From the NCBI RefSeq assembly GCF_025971945.1, contig NZ_JAPDHW010000010.1:62001-126000 (forward strand): DNA of 64,000 bases, read 5' to 3'. Below are positions 41,142-48,574 of this stretch, in pieces. The notes under the pieces are model-generated. The model had not been told where the DNA came from and did not search any database. It saw nothing but the letters and a program-made list of their open reading frames with translations. The translations under genes and the position numbers were made by a program. The stretch is from Chryseobacterium kimseyorum (GTDB lineage: Bacteria > Bacteroidota > Bacteroidia > Flavobacteriales > Weeksellaceae). Positions within the stretch are counted from its first letter, which is position 1. The number at the start of each line of letters is the position of its first letter.

Positions 41142-41876
41142 ATGAACGAAAACTGGCTGCAAAAATGGGAAGAAGTAAAAGATATTCTGGTTTGTCCTAC
41201 AGACCTTGAAACTTATTTTATTTCAAATGAAATTCTCGGACAGAAAATGGAGACGATGAAAATCGGAAATGTTTCTCTTCCTTCAGGGAAAATAGTGGTG
41301 AGAGATCCGCTGGTTTATCTGAGTTCAGATGAAAAACCGTACTTTATTCAGGCTCCCAAAGGTAATTTTCCGGTGACGGTTGCTGTGGTCAAATCTGAAG
41401 ACTGGGGCGACAGGTATGCGGTCGTAAAAGTTGAGTTTACCAAAGAAAAACCTGTTGTTTATCGTGAAGCTTTAATTGGGATCGAAGATTTAAAGGATGT
41501 TACCGAGGACGACTTTTTCGGATTCAGCGTCGATGCCGGTTTGGGATGTATTACCGATGCAGAAGTTCTACCTTTTGTAGATCAGTTTGTTGCAGAAACT
41601 GAGGTTGACAATGTTTACGATGATTATTTTGCTGATATTTTTGCGCAGAGCTACAGAGATTTCCCAGATAATCAAAGAGATGCCGGAGACTGGATTAATT
41701 GGACGGTTCCCAACACAGACTATCAGATCCCGATGTTCGCAAGCGGATTTGGTGACGGCAGTTATCCTGTATATTTTGCTTATGATGCAAATAATGAAAT
41801 TTGTGGGCTGTACATTCAGTTTATCGATATAGAATTGGCTCTGAGTGAAGATGGAGACGATGAAGATGTAGAATAA
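41142..41876 (+). CDS. DUF4241 domain-containing protein
   Basis: The 244-aa acidic protein has the DUF4241 sequence of motifs: IGNVSLPSGKIVVRDPLVYL near residue 45, then PKGNFPVTVAVV, RYAVVKVEF, VDAGLGCITD, and GDGSYPVYFAYDANNEI near the C terminus. DUF4241 proteins are widespread beside polymorphic-toxin and SUKH genes, which suggests an immunity-like role, though no biochemical function is known to me. Its stop codon is followed immediately by the next ATG (0-nt gap), so it is translated with the uracil-DNA glycosylase gene. Confidence 0.82.
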   Translation: MNENWLQKWEEVKDILVCPTDLETYFISNEILGQKMETMKIGNVSLPSGKIVVRDPLVYLSSDEKPYFIQAPKGNFPVTVAVVKSEDWGDRYAVVKVEFTKEKPVVYREALIGIEDLKDVTEDDFFGFSVDAGLGCITDAEVLPFVDQFVAETEVDNVYDDYFADIFAQSYRDFPDNQRDAGDWINWTVPNTDYQIPMFASGFGDGSYPVYFAYDANNEICGLYIQFIDIELALSEDGDDEDVE

Positions 41877-42581
41877 ATGTCAAATAAAACTTTTGCAGAT
41901 CAGGTAGTTGAATTTAATAAGAAATTAAATTTCAAGGGAAATCTTCCTCAAGATTTTCACGTTCTGAATCCGTATTTGGATAACCCGGAAACGCTGGTGG
42001 TGATGCAGAAGTTTTATCAGAAATATTATGATGATTCCAATCAGAGAAAATTTATGATTGGAATTAATCCTAGCCGTCATGGAGCAGGAGTTACCGGAGT
42101 TCCGTTCACCGATACGAAACGGCTGGATGGAGTTTGCGGAATCAAAATGCAATCTGCACACACTCATGAAATTTCTTCTGTTTTTATATATGATATGATT
42201 GCGGCATACGGCGGTCCCAACGGGTTTTACGGAGATTTTTACATTAACTCACCATTTCCTCTGGCTATCGTAAGAAAGTCAAAAGGAAAATGGGTTAATG
42301 CCAATTATTATGACGATCAAGGGCTTTTCCGGGATGTGAAAGATTTTATGATTGATTCTTTAAAAAAGCACATAAGTTTTGGTCTCGATACCTCGGAGGT
42401 TTTTGTTTTAGGAAAAAAGAATGCGAATTTTATTTTTAAATTAAACCAGGAAGCGGAACTGTTTGGTGAAATGACGGTGTTGGATCATCCCCGATACATT
42501 CAGCAATATAAATCGAAAGAAAAAGATTTGTATATTGATCAATATATTTTAGCGTTAAAAAAAGGAGAAACTCAGACTTAA
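41877..42581 (+). CDS. SMUG2-like uracil-DNA glycosylase family protein (DUF4918)
   Basis: The 234-aa protein matches the DUF4918/SMUG2 group described from Pedobacter. Motif A is IGINPSRHGAGVTGVPFTD, and motif B is DHPRYIQQYK near the C terminus, with YGGPNGFYGDFYINSPFPL between them. It would excise uracil or other damaged bases from DNA. It starts directly at the DUF4241 stop, an odd partner for a repair enzyme. Catalytic activity depends on residues in motif A that I cannot model here. Confidence 0.8.
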   Translation: MSNKTFADQVVEFNKKLNFKGNLPQDFHVLNPYLDNPETLVVMQKFYQKYYDDSNQRKFMIGINPSRHGAGVTGVPFTDTKRLDGVCGIKMQSAHTHEISSVFIYDMIAAYGGPNGFYGDFYINSPFPLAIVRKSKGKWVNANYYDDQGLFRDVKDFMIDSLKKHISFGLDTSEVFVLGKKNANFIFKLNQEAELFGEMTVLDHPRYIQQYKSKEKDLYIDQYILALKKGETQT

Positions 42582-42656
42582 CTCAGAAAACATCCTGGAG
42601 AATTGGCAATTGAGAATTGTTTGAGGAAAATAGATCAAATTTAAATCGAAAAAATT

Positions 42657-43421
42657 ATGCCCTGGAATCCCGATATTTACAATCAATTTAAAAACATCCG
42701 TTATCAGCCATTTTTTGATCTGATGAATTTAATCTCATCTGAAAATCTTAAAAAAGCAATTGATGTAGGTTGCGGAACCGGCGAACAGACTCATGTTCTC
42801 TCTGAAAAATTTGAACATGCAGAATTTTTGGGAATCGATTCTTCTGTAGAAATGCTTGCTGAGGCTGTTCAGTTCCAAAATGAAAATTTGCGTTTCATTA
42901 AGATGCCTGTTGAAGATCTCATCAGATCTGATGAAAAATATGATTTAATATTCAGCAATGCGGCTTTGCAATGGTCAGACGATCATCAGGTTTTGTTTCC
43001 TGAATTATTATCATTGTTAAGTGAAAAGGGACAGTTTGCTGTACAAATGCCTGTGCAGTCTGAAAATATTCTGAATAAAATTTTGTTTCAATTGGCTTCT
43101 GAAGAGCCTTTCCGAACACAGCTCGGTAGCTGGAACAGGGTTTCGCCTGTGTTGAGTATTGATGAATATGCACAGATCTTGTTTGATGCCGGCTTAAAAG
43201 ATTTGAATATTTCCGTAAAAGTTTATCCGATCATTGCTGATGATTATGAAAAGCTTTATCAGTTTATTTCCGGTTCGGCTTTGATTCCGTATGTTGAAAA
43301 ATTGGATGATGTCGATAAAGAGAAATTTATTACAGAATATAAAAAGAGAATAAGCGAACAGTTCAATAGTTTTCCGGCAATCTATGCTTTCAAGCGTCTG
43401 TTGTTGTACGGAACAAAATAA
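42657..43421 (+). CDS. SAM-dependent methyltransferase, trans-aconitate 2-methyltransferase-like
   Basis: The 254-aa class I methyltransferase has WNPDIYNQFKNIRYQPFFDLM at its start, SAM motif I AIDVGCGTGEQTH, the LGIDSSVEML acidic loop and FSNAALQWSDDH (post-motif region), all features of the Tam (trans-aconitate methyltransferase) family. It is cytosolic and monomeric by family. It lies 75 nt after the glycosylase gene and may be co-transcribed. Substrate assignment from sequence alone is weak; other small acids are possible. Confidence 0.82.
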   Translation: MPWNPDIYNQFKNIRYQPFFDLMNLISSENLKKAIDVGCGTGEQTHVLSEKFEHAEFLGIDSSVEMLAEAVQFQNENLRFIKMPVEDLIRSDEKYDLIFSNAALQWSDDHQVLFPELLSLLSEKGQFAVQMPVQSENILNKILFQLASEEPFRTQLGSWNRVSPVLSIDEYAQILFDAGLKDLNISVKVYPIIADDYEKLYQFISGSALIPYVEKLDDVDKEKFITEYKKRISEQFNSFPAIYAFKRLLLYGTK

Positions 43422-43702
43422 ACTCAGTTTTGTAGCAAAAAACAAAAACCTTCGAGGGAAATTCAAAGGTTTAATCATTCATGTAATAGAATCATAGGAT
43501 GAAAACTATTTGATTTAAGTTTTCGCGGCTGATAGTTTTTAATTGACCAACTAAAAATATTTCAATTTTCAATCTTCTTCTATGATTAAAAGGTTCTGTC
43601 ATCACTTAGTCTCATTTAATCATATCACAAAGAAACAATATAAGTGGTGATAAATAATCAGTATAAAATACCAATTTGCGGATTGCGTATTTATACGTAA
43701 CG

Positions 43703-44383
43703 CTACGATTTTAATCTGAGTGGGAGATCGTAGATGCCGTTTACCACTGCATAGATAACGAGACCTACGGTGTTTTTTGCGCCAATTTTATCCAAAATTC
43801 TTTGTCGGTGACTTTCAATAGTTCGTGGGCTGAGAGATAGTTTTTCAGCAATTTCCTGGTTGGTCAGTTCCCTGCAGATCAGTTTCACAACATCTTTTTC
43901 TCGTTCAGAAAGTTCATCTCTGATGTCAAAAAGTCCCTTATTGTTTTTGCTGTCATTTAAATAAGAAAGAAGCATTCTGTGGTCTTCGTTTGTGAAGTAA
44001 AGTCCATTTTTATCAACCTGAGTAATAGCTTCAATAAAAGTTTTCTTATCTGAGTTTTTTGGAAGAAATGCAGACACGCCCAATTTCACCATATATCCTA
44101 GGACGCTGGTTTTGTAATGGGATGAAAGAATAATGATTTTAAGTTCAGGATATTTCTGTCTGAGAATTCCAACCAGTTCAAACCCGTCCATCGGTTGCAT
44201 CTGAATGTCTACCAAAGCAATCTGAGGGAAGTTGTCGGAATGAAGATCCTGTAGACTTTCCAGAAAATCTGATCCGTTACTGGATGTCACAGTCACAGAA
44301 ATGCTTTTCTCTATGGACAGAAGAAGTTTCACACCTTCTAAAATCAGCTGTTCATCATCTACTATGGCAATTTTTATACTCAT
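43703..44383 (-). CDS. NarL/FixJ-family response regulator (second module)
   Basis: The 226-aa protein has a receiver domain (D9/D10, phosphoacceptor D59 in LVDIQMQPMDG) and a LuxR-type HTH (about 155-215, with LSEREKDVV, NQEIAEKLSLSPRTIESHRQRIL). It overlaps the kinase gene by 4 nt. It is a paralogue of the regulator at 18851-19495 and belongs to the same kind of three-gene module (membrane protein, kinase, regulator). Confidence 0.92.
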   Translation of the reverse strand: MSIKIAIVDDEQLILEGVKLLLSIEKSISVTVTSSNGSDFLESLQDLHSDNFPQIALVDIQMQPMDGFELVGILRQKYPELKIIILSSHYKTSVLGYMVKLGVSAFLPKNSDKKTFIEAITQVDKNGLYFTNEDHRMLLSYLNDSKNNKGLFDIRDELSEREKDVVKLICRELTNQEIAEKLSLSPRTIESHRQRILDKIGAKNTVGLVIYAVVNGIYDLPLRLKS

Positions 44384-45189
44384 GAAATTTTTATTTGTGG
44401 AATTTTAATAATGAGCTGAGTTCTTTGTCCGATTTTATTTTTCCATTTAAAACGGGCATCAAGCGACTGTATGCGCGATTCTATATTTTTAATTCCCATT
44501 CCTTTACTGACTTGGTCGTAAACGAAGCCATTTCCGTTGTCCATGATGATGACTGAGATGTTATCAGGGTTATCTTTTATATAAATCGTGATTTCTGTTG
44601 CTGTAGAATGTTTGATTACATTGGTGGTAAACTCCTGAATGATTCTGTATAACTGAACCTCTGTGAAGATGTCTTTTTGTGTGAAATCAGAATGAACATC
44701 CATATTAATTTTAATAGTTTGAGAAAGATTGGTAATCAGTTCTTCAATATATAATATAAGACCCAGTTTCTCAAGATTCACAGGATATAACGAGTGTGAA
44801 ATATTTCTCGCAGAATCGATCAGTTCTGAGATTTGTTTTGTTATTATCTCTTCTGTGGCCTCTTTATTTTGAGCATCCAGATTATGAACCCAAAGTGAAA
44901 GAATATTCAATCGGTTGCCAATATCATCGTGGATGAGAATTGCCATTCTTTTTCTCTCCTCTTCCTGAATTTTCGTACTCTCTAAAGCTAAATCTTTCTG
45001 ATGCTGAATCTCGGCCTCAAACTGACTGTTTTTTTCTCTGATAATCCTGTCTGTGAAAAATTTATACGACAACAGCACAAACGAGACGATGATAGTCATG
45101 GCGATAATCAGAATGATAAAAAAGCTTGTATGTAGAGTTATTTCTTTAATTTTAAAAATGTATAGATGAATGTAAAATAAAGAACACAC
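44380..45189 (-). CDS. HisKA_3-type sensor histidine kinase (second module)
   Basis: The 269-aa kinase has a single transmembrane helix, a coiled coil, H88 in ILIHDDIGNRLNIL and an HATPase domain (IQEFTTNVIKHS, MDNGNGFV, KGMGIKNIESR). The given start is a GTG that overlaps the upstream gene by 52 nt; comparison with the paralogue at 19492-20277 suggests the true start may lie up to about 19 codons further in, but no ATG is available there. Function parallels the first module. Confidence 0.85.
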   Translation of the reverse strand: MCSLFYIHLYIFKIKEITLHTSFFIILIIAMTIIVSFVLLSYKFFTDRIIREKNSQFEAEIQHQKDLALESTKIQEEERKRMAILIHDDIGNRLNILSLWVHNLDAQNKEATEEIITKQISELIDSARNISHSLYPVNLEKLGLILYIEELITNLSQTIKINMDVHSDFTQKDIFTEVQLYRIIQEFTTNVIKHSTATEITIYIKDNPDNISVIIMDNGNGFVYDQVSKGMGIKNIESRIQSLDARFKWKNKIGQRTQLIIKIPQIKIS

Positions 45190-45758
45190 GTCAGGATATT
45201 ATTCATACCCCAAATAGTATAGGCACTGTTTAACTCCATATTCCCCAGTTTACTGTGGAGAACAAATATAAATGCAGATACCGAATAGTATAGGAAAATG
45301 AATGCATCAACCCACAAAAATCTGTTATCACTCTTAGTTTTCCTGAGTTCCTGCAAGAGGCTTAAGCCTGCAAGGCAAAAAATGATGATATTTGAAATGA
45401 CCTTGATATAGTCATGGTTGAAAAGATCTGTAAAGCGATGGACAATCAGATAAATAATCCCTAAAGCCAGAAGAATAATCAGCCATATCTTTGATGTCGT
45501 TAATTTCTTAAGATAAATAAAAGAAAGAATGCAGAAAATTCCGCCGATGTAGAAAGGATAAACAAAAGAAGTTTGTTGTTTCTGTAAATATTCTGTGAAG
45601 ACAAGAACTGTTGCCTCAATGAAAAAAGTGTAGATCAGATAAAACACGTAGCCCTTTTCATACTTTTTTAGATATGAATACTTCAAAATGCCGGTCATCA
45701 GAGCTGCCAGCAGAAAAAAGTAACTCAGATAAATTGTTGAGTAGAAAAAATACTCCAT
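45138..45758 (-). CDS. Multi-span membrane protein linked to a kinase/regulator pair (second module)
   Basis: The 206-aa protein has six or seven hydrophobic helices and no named domain that I recognise. It matches the membrane protein at 20253-20906 in size, topology and position, and overlaps its kinase gene in the same way. Either a membrane sensor or an accessory protein is possible. No counterpart of the 168-aa gene found upstream in the first module is present here. Confidence 0.72.
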   Translation of the reverse strand: MEYFFYSTIYLSYFFLLAALMTGILKYSYLKKYEKGYVFYLIYTFFIEATVLVFTEYLQKQQTSFVYPFYIGGIFCILSFIYLKKLTTSKIWLIILLALGIIYLIVHRFTDLFNHDYIKVISNIIIFCLAGLSLLQELRKTKSDNRFLWVDAFIFLYYSVSAFIFVLHSKLGNMELNSAYTIWGMNNILTCVLYFTFIYTFLKLKK

Positions 45759-45999
45759 AAAGTTAGATGATTAATGGGTATTTGCAGGAAATTACTTCTT
45801 CTCGTTTTATGAAGATAAAATTTTTATTGCAACGTATAAAATTATACATTTCCAATGCATAAAACAAGCGAATAAAGTGATTATTGTAGATGTGTGGTAT
45901 ATATTGTGATGATTATTTGTTTATTTAATCATTAATATAGAATTATTAATATTTAATTAATAATAATTTTGGCAAAGTCGGTTTTTAAGAAGATTAAAC

Positions 46000-46007
46000 T
46001 ATTTTTG
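46000..46007 (+). promoter_or_regulatory. -7 promoter element of the crotonase gene
   Basis: TATTTTTG matches TAnnTTTG, 33 nt before the start codon at 46041. The nearest TTG upstream (45969-45971) is 28 nt away, beyond the usual range. Confidence 0.4.
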
Positions 46008-46040
46008 TAATAATTAAATCTCAAATTATACAGTAAAAAA

Positions 46041-46805
46041 ATGAGTGATTTTGTAACATCAGAAATTAAAAACAATATTGCCGAAATTACCTTCGGAACT
46101 CAAAAAAGTAATGCGCTTCCCGGAGCAATTCTTGAAAAATTAGCCGAAACGATTTTGGAAGAAGGTTCAAAACAGGAAGTAAAAGCAATTTTAGTAAAAA
46201 GCGAAGGTGAAAAAGCATTCTGTGCAGGAGCAAGCTTTGATGAACTTTTGGCGATTGAAGAACTGGAAGCTTCTACAAAATTCTTCGGAGGTTTTGCCAA
46301 AGTTTTAAATGCCATGAGAAATTGCGGTAAGATAGTTGTCGTGAGAGTTCAGGGAAAAACAACTGGTGGTGGAGTAGGATTGGCTTGCGGCGCAGATTAC
46401 TGTTTTGCAACAAAAGATTCTGCATTGGCTTTAACGGAAATTAATTTAGGAATCGGCCCTTTCGTTATCGGTCCTTACGTGGAAAGAAAAATCGGTAAAT
46501 CTCAGTTTTCAGCAATGGCAATTGATGCAGATTTCAGATCGGCAGACTGGGCAGAACAGCACAATATATATCATTCAGTTTCAGAAACCATTGCAGAAAT
46601 GGATTCGAAATTAGAGAAATTCTTAAACACTTTGTCATCCAGAAGCGAAGATGCTTTAGCATTAATTAAGAAAGTTTCTTGGGAAGGTACAGAGCATTTT
46701 AATGAACTGATGCCTGCGAGAATCCACATGAGCGCAAGTCTGATCTTGGAAGAATCTGCCAAGAAAAATATCGAAGCCATCAAAGAGAGATTAAGAGCAA
46801 AATAA
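46041..46805 (+). CDS. Enoyl-CoA hydratase/isomerase (crotonase) family protein
   Basis: The 254-aa crotonase has the oxyanion-hole segments FCAGASFDELLAI and GKTTGGGVGLACG, and keeps the first catalytic glutamate (ALTEINLGIGP). The second glutamate position appears to be alanine (KSQFSAMAI), so it may not be a simple hydratase; methylglutaconyl-CoA hydratase-like and other crotonase roles are possible. It is about 6 kb from paaZ. Since the paa locus has no PaaF, this gene is a candidate to supply the missing hydratase step, but nothing in its context proves that. It is monocistronic with a terminator. Confidence 0.85.
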   Translation: MSDFVTSEIKNNIAEITFGTQKSNALPGAILEKLAETILEEGSKQEVKAILVKSEGEKAFCAGASFDELLAIEELEASTKFFGGFAKVLNAMRNCGKIVVVRVQGKTTGGGVGLACGADYCFATKDSALALTEINLGIGPFVIGPYVERKIGKSQFSAMAIDADFRSADWAEQHNIYHSVSETIAEMDSKLEKFLNTLSSRSEDALALIKKVSWEGTEHFNELMPARIHMSASLILEESAKKNIEAIKERLRAK

Positions 46806-46848
46806 ATTCTATGGTTTTTAAATAATAACCAAATCAATGCATAAACAA

Positions 46849-46880
46849 GAAAACCACTCTGTAAAAAGGGTGGTTTTCCT
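46849..46880 (+). terminator. Rho-independent terminator of the crotonase gene
   Basis: The perfect stem GAAAACCAC/GTGGTTTTC around a 12-base loop lies 44 nt after the stop. Confidence 0.7.
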
Positions 46881-46904
46881 GTATAAAACGGCGGTCGGGC
46901 GAGG

Positions 46905-46912
46905 TAGTTTTG
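46905..46912 (+). promoter_or_regulatory. -7 promoter element of the lipoprotein gene
   Basis: TAGTTTTG matches TAnnTTTG, 29 nt before ATG 46941. No TTG box at the usual distance. Confidence 0.4.
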
Positions 46913-46940
46913 TATCAAATAATTTATAAAACTTTTTATT

Positions 46941-47672
46941 ATGAAATCAAGACTTTTTTTATGCCTGATGTCTATCGCCACTTTAGTTGTAAGCTGCAAG
47001 AATGACGATGACGAAGTTGTGCCACAGCCGGAAGCGTTTACTTACGGTACTGTAACCGGAATGAGCACTGGAAGTACGTCTGTTGCCGGAAATTCTTCTC
47101 CTGCCGGTTACAGCTGGAGCGAAGTAAAAACGCCCCAAAGTACCTGGGGACTGAATGGTACGATTACAGACCGTATGTTGGCTGAAGATTTTCAGATTCC
47201 TGCAGGTGAGAAATGGAGTATCCAAAACTTCTACTTTTATGCCTACCAAACCGGTTTTTCCGGTGCGTCACTGCCGGTCAGCGAGTTCTATTTTGAAATA
47301 TACTCTTCTGATCCTTCAGTTGCAGGAGCTGTGAAAGTGTATGGAGATATTACCACCAATCGGTATGCTTCCTCAGAAGAAACAAAATGGTACAGAATAT
47401 TGCAGGGACAGACAGACAACACGACCCGAAAAATTTATAAGATGAAGATCAATGCGCCAGACCTGAATCTTACCTCTGGAACCTATTGGATCAAATGGGG
47501 TTCAAAAACGTCTACAGGAACTCATTTCTATCCACAATTTCCTCATAATGCCAATGTAGTAAACAACGCCCAACAGTTTGTGGTGTTAAATTCTACTTGG
47601 GTGAATTTAGATGACGGCGGACAAAGAGTAAGTTTCCCATTCGAAATTTCCGGAACAAAGCTTCCTAATTAA
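46941..47672 (+). CDS. Lipoprotein of unknown function
   Basis: The 243-aa protein has a lipoprotein signal (VVSC, C19) followed by an acidic NDDDE stretch, as in Bacteroidota surface-exposed lipoproteins. The rest is beta-rich, with a sandwich-like region (LAEDFQIPAGEKWSIQNFYF, SEFYFEIYSSDPS, GTYWIKWGSKT). I do not recognise a family; the layout resembles carbohydrate-binding or secreted-protein accessory domains. It is flanked by terminators, so it is its own transcript. Confidence 0.75.
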   Translation: MKSRLFLCLMSIATLVVSCKNDDDEVVPQPEAFTYGTVTGMSTGSTSVAGNSSPAGYSWSEVKTPQSTWGLNGTITDRMLAEDFQIPAGEKWSIQNFYFYAYQTGFSGASLPVSEFYFEIYSSDPSVAGAVKVYGDITTNRYASSEETKWYRILQGQTDNTTRKIYKMKINAPDLNLTSGTYWIKWGSKTSTGTHFYPQFPHNANVVNNAQQFVVLNSTWVNLDDGGQRVSFPFEISGTKLPN

Positions 47673-47715
47673 GATTTTTTTTAAAAAAAACTAAGACCAA
47701 AACCAAATCACAAAG

Positions 47716-47746
47716 AAACCATTCTGACTTTCAGAATGGTTTTTGT
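47716..47746 (+). terminator. Rho-independent terminator of the lipoprotein gene
   Basis: The perfect stem AAACCATTCTGA/TCAGAATGGTTT with CTT loop is followed by T-rich sequence. Confidence 0.88.
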
Positions 47747-47809
47747 GTATAAATTAAAAACGATAGGGTAGAAATCTATTCCTAAAAGTTGTTATTTAAA
47801 AAGGAACCA

Positions 47810-48352
47810 TCACTTCTTTTTAAATTCTGACTTCAGTAAAGAATACAGGACGGAATCTTCAAATATTCCGTCAACCAGATAATGACCACGAAGATTCCCT
47901 TCGCGTGTAAAACCAAAATGCTCTAACAGCTTTTTTGATGGAGTATTATTTTCATCAATTAAACCTTCAATTCTATTCAGCTCCATTTCCTGAAAACCAA
48001 ATTCGATCACTTTTTCAAGAGCTTCCTTCATGTAGCCTTTATTTTTAAATTCATCGGAGTTTAATGCATAACCAATTTCCGCACGGTGATGTTGAGGATT
48101 CCACGTATGAAAACCACAGTTACCGATGATGGTATTGCTTTGCTTTTCCACGATTTTAAAATTCATCATGCTTTGATTGTAAGATTCGTAACCGTGTTGA
48201 TTGATTTTTTTCTGCCGTACCAGCTCTTCGTCATCAACTCCAAGAATTTTCTTTATTTCCTGGTCATTATTAAGTTTAAAAATCGTCCTCATCGTTTTTG
48301 GATCAAGTTTCTGAAGGATGAGACGGTCTGTTTCTATTGTTTCAAATGTCAT
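47810..48352 (-). CDS. GNAT-family N-acetyltransferase (RimJ/RimL-like)
   Basis: The 180-aa acetyltransferase has the RimJ/RimL type pattern: TDRLILQKLDPKT at the start, NTIIGNCGFHTWNPQHHRAEIGYAL, then the CoA loop KNKGYMKEALEKVIEFGF and LNRIEGLIDENNTPSKKLLE and GFTREGNLRGHYLVDG. It acetylates an amine, which might be a ribosomal protein N terminus, an antibiotic or a small molecule. It is convergent with the lipoprotein gene and monocistronic. Confidence 0.9.
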   Translation of the reverse strand: MTFETIETDRLILQKLDPKTMRTIFKLNNDQEIKKILGVDDEELVRQKKINQHGYESYNQSMMNFKIVEKQSNTIIGNCGFHTWNPQHHRAEIGYALNSDEFKNKGYMKEALEKVIEFGFQEMELNRIEGLIDENNTPSKKLLEHFGFTREGNLRGHYLVDGIFEDSVLYSLLKSEFKKK

Positions 48353-48366
48353 TTTTTTATTTTTTT

Positions 48367-48442
48367 TCTCGCTGACTGTGCAGATTTAGCAGATTCAATT
48401 GCGTGGAAATAATCTGCTTAATCCCTAAAATCTGCGTAAGAT
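48367..48442. repeat. Second copy of the TCTCGCTGA palindromic repeat
   Basis: TCTCGCTGACTGTGCAGAT (48367-48385) and AGCAGATTC, then AATCTGCTTAATCC and AATCTGCGTAAG on the right side. It matches the element at 3100-3169 in its left arm. Confidence 0.55.
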
Positions 48443-48574
48443 TTAGATTCTAATTATTTCGATTTAAAGTTTTTCTTATTCGCCTACCTTTTTTCCCCTT
48501 TTGCATAACTAATTTTCCGTCTGATCTTATTTGATTATGACTTCGTCGAATCTTCGATTTGTGGTAAAAAAAAA

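Noticed and set aside
43446-43472. Hairpin AAACCTTCGA/TCAAAGGTTT after the Tam-like methyltransferase gene
   Set aside because: It has a mismatch and no T run on the plus strand, so it was not listed as a terminator.
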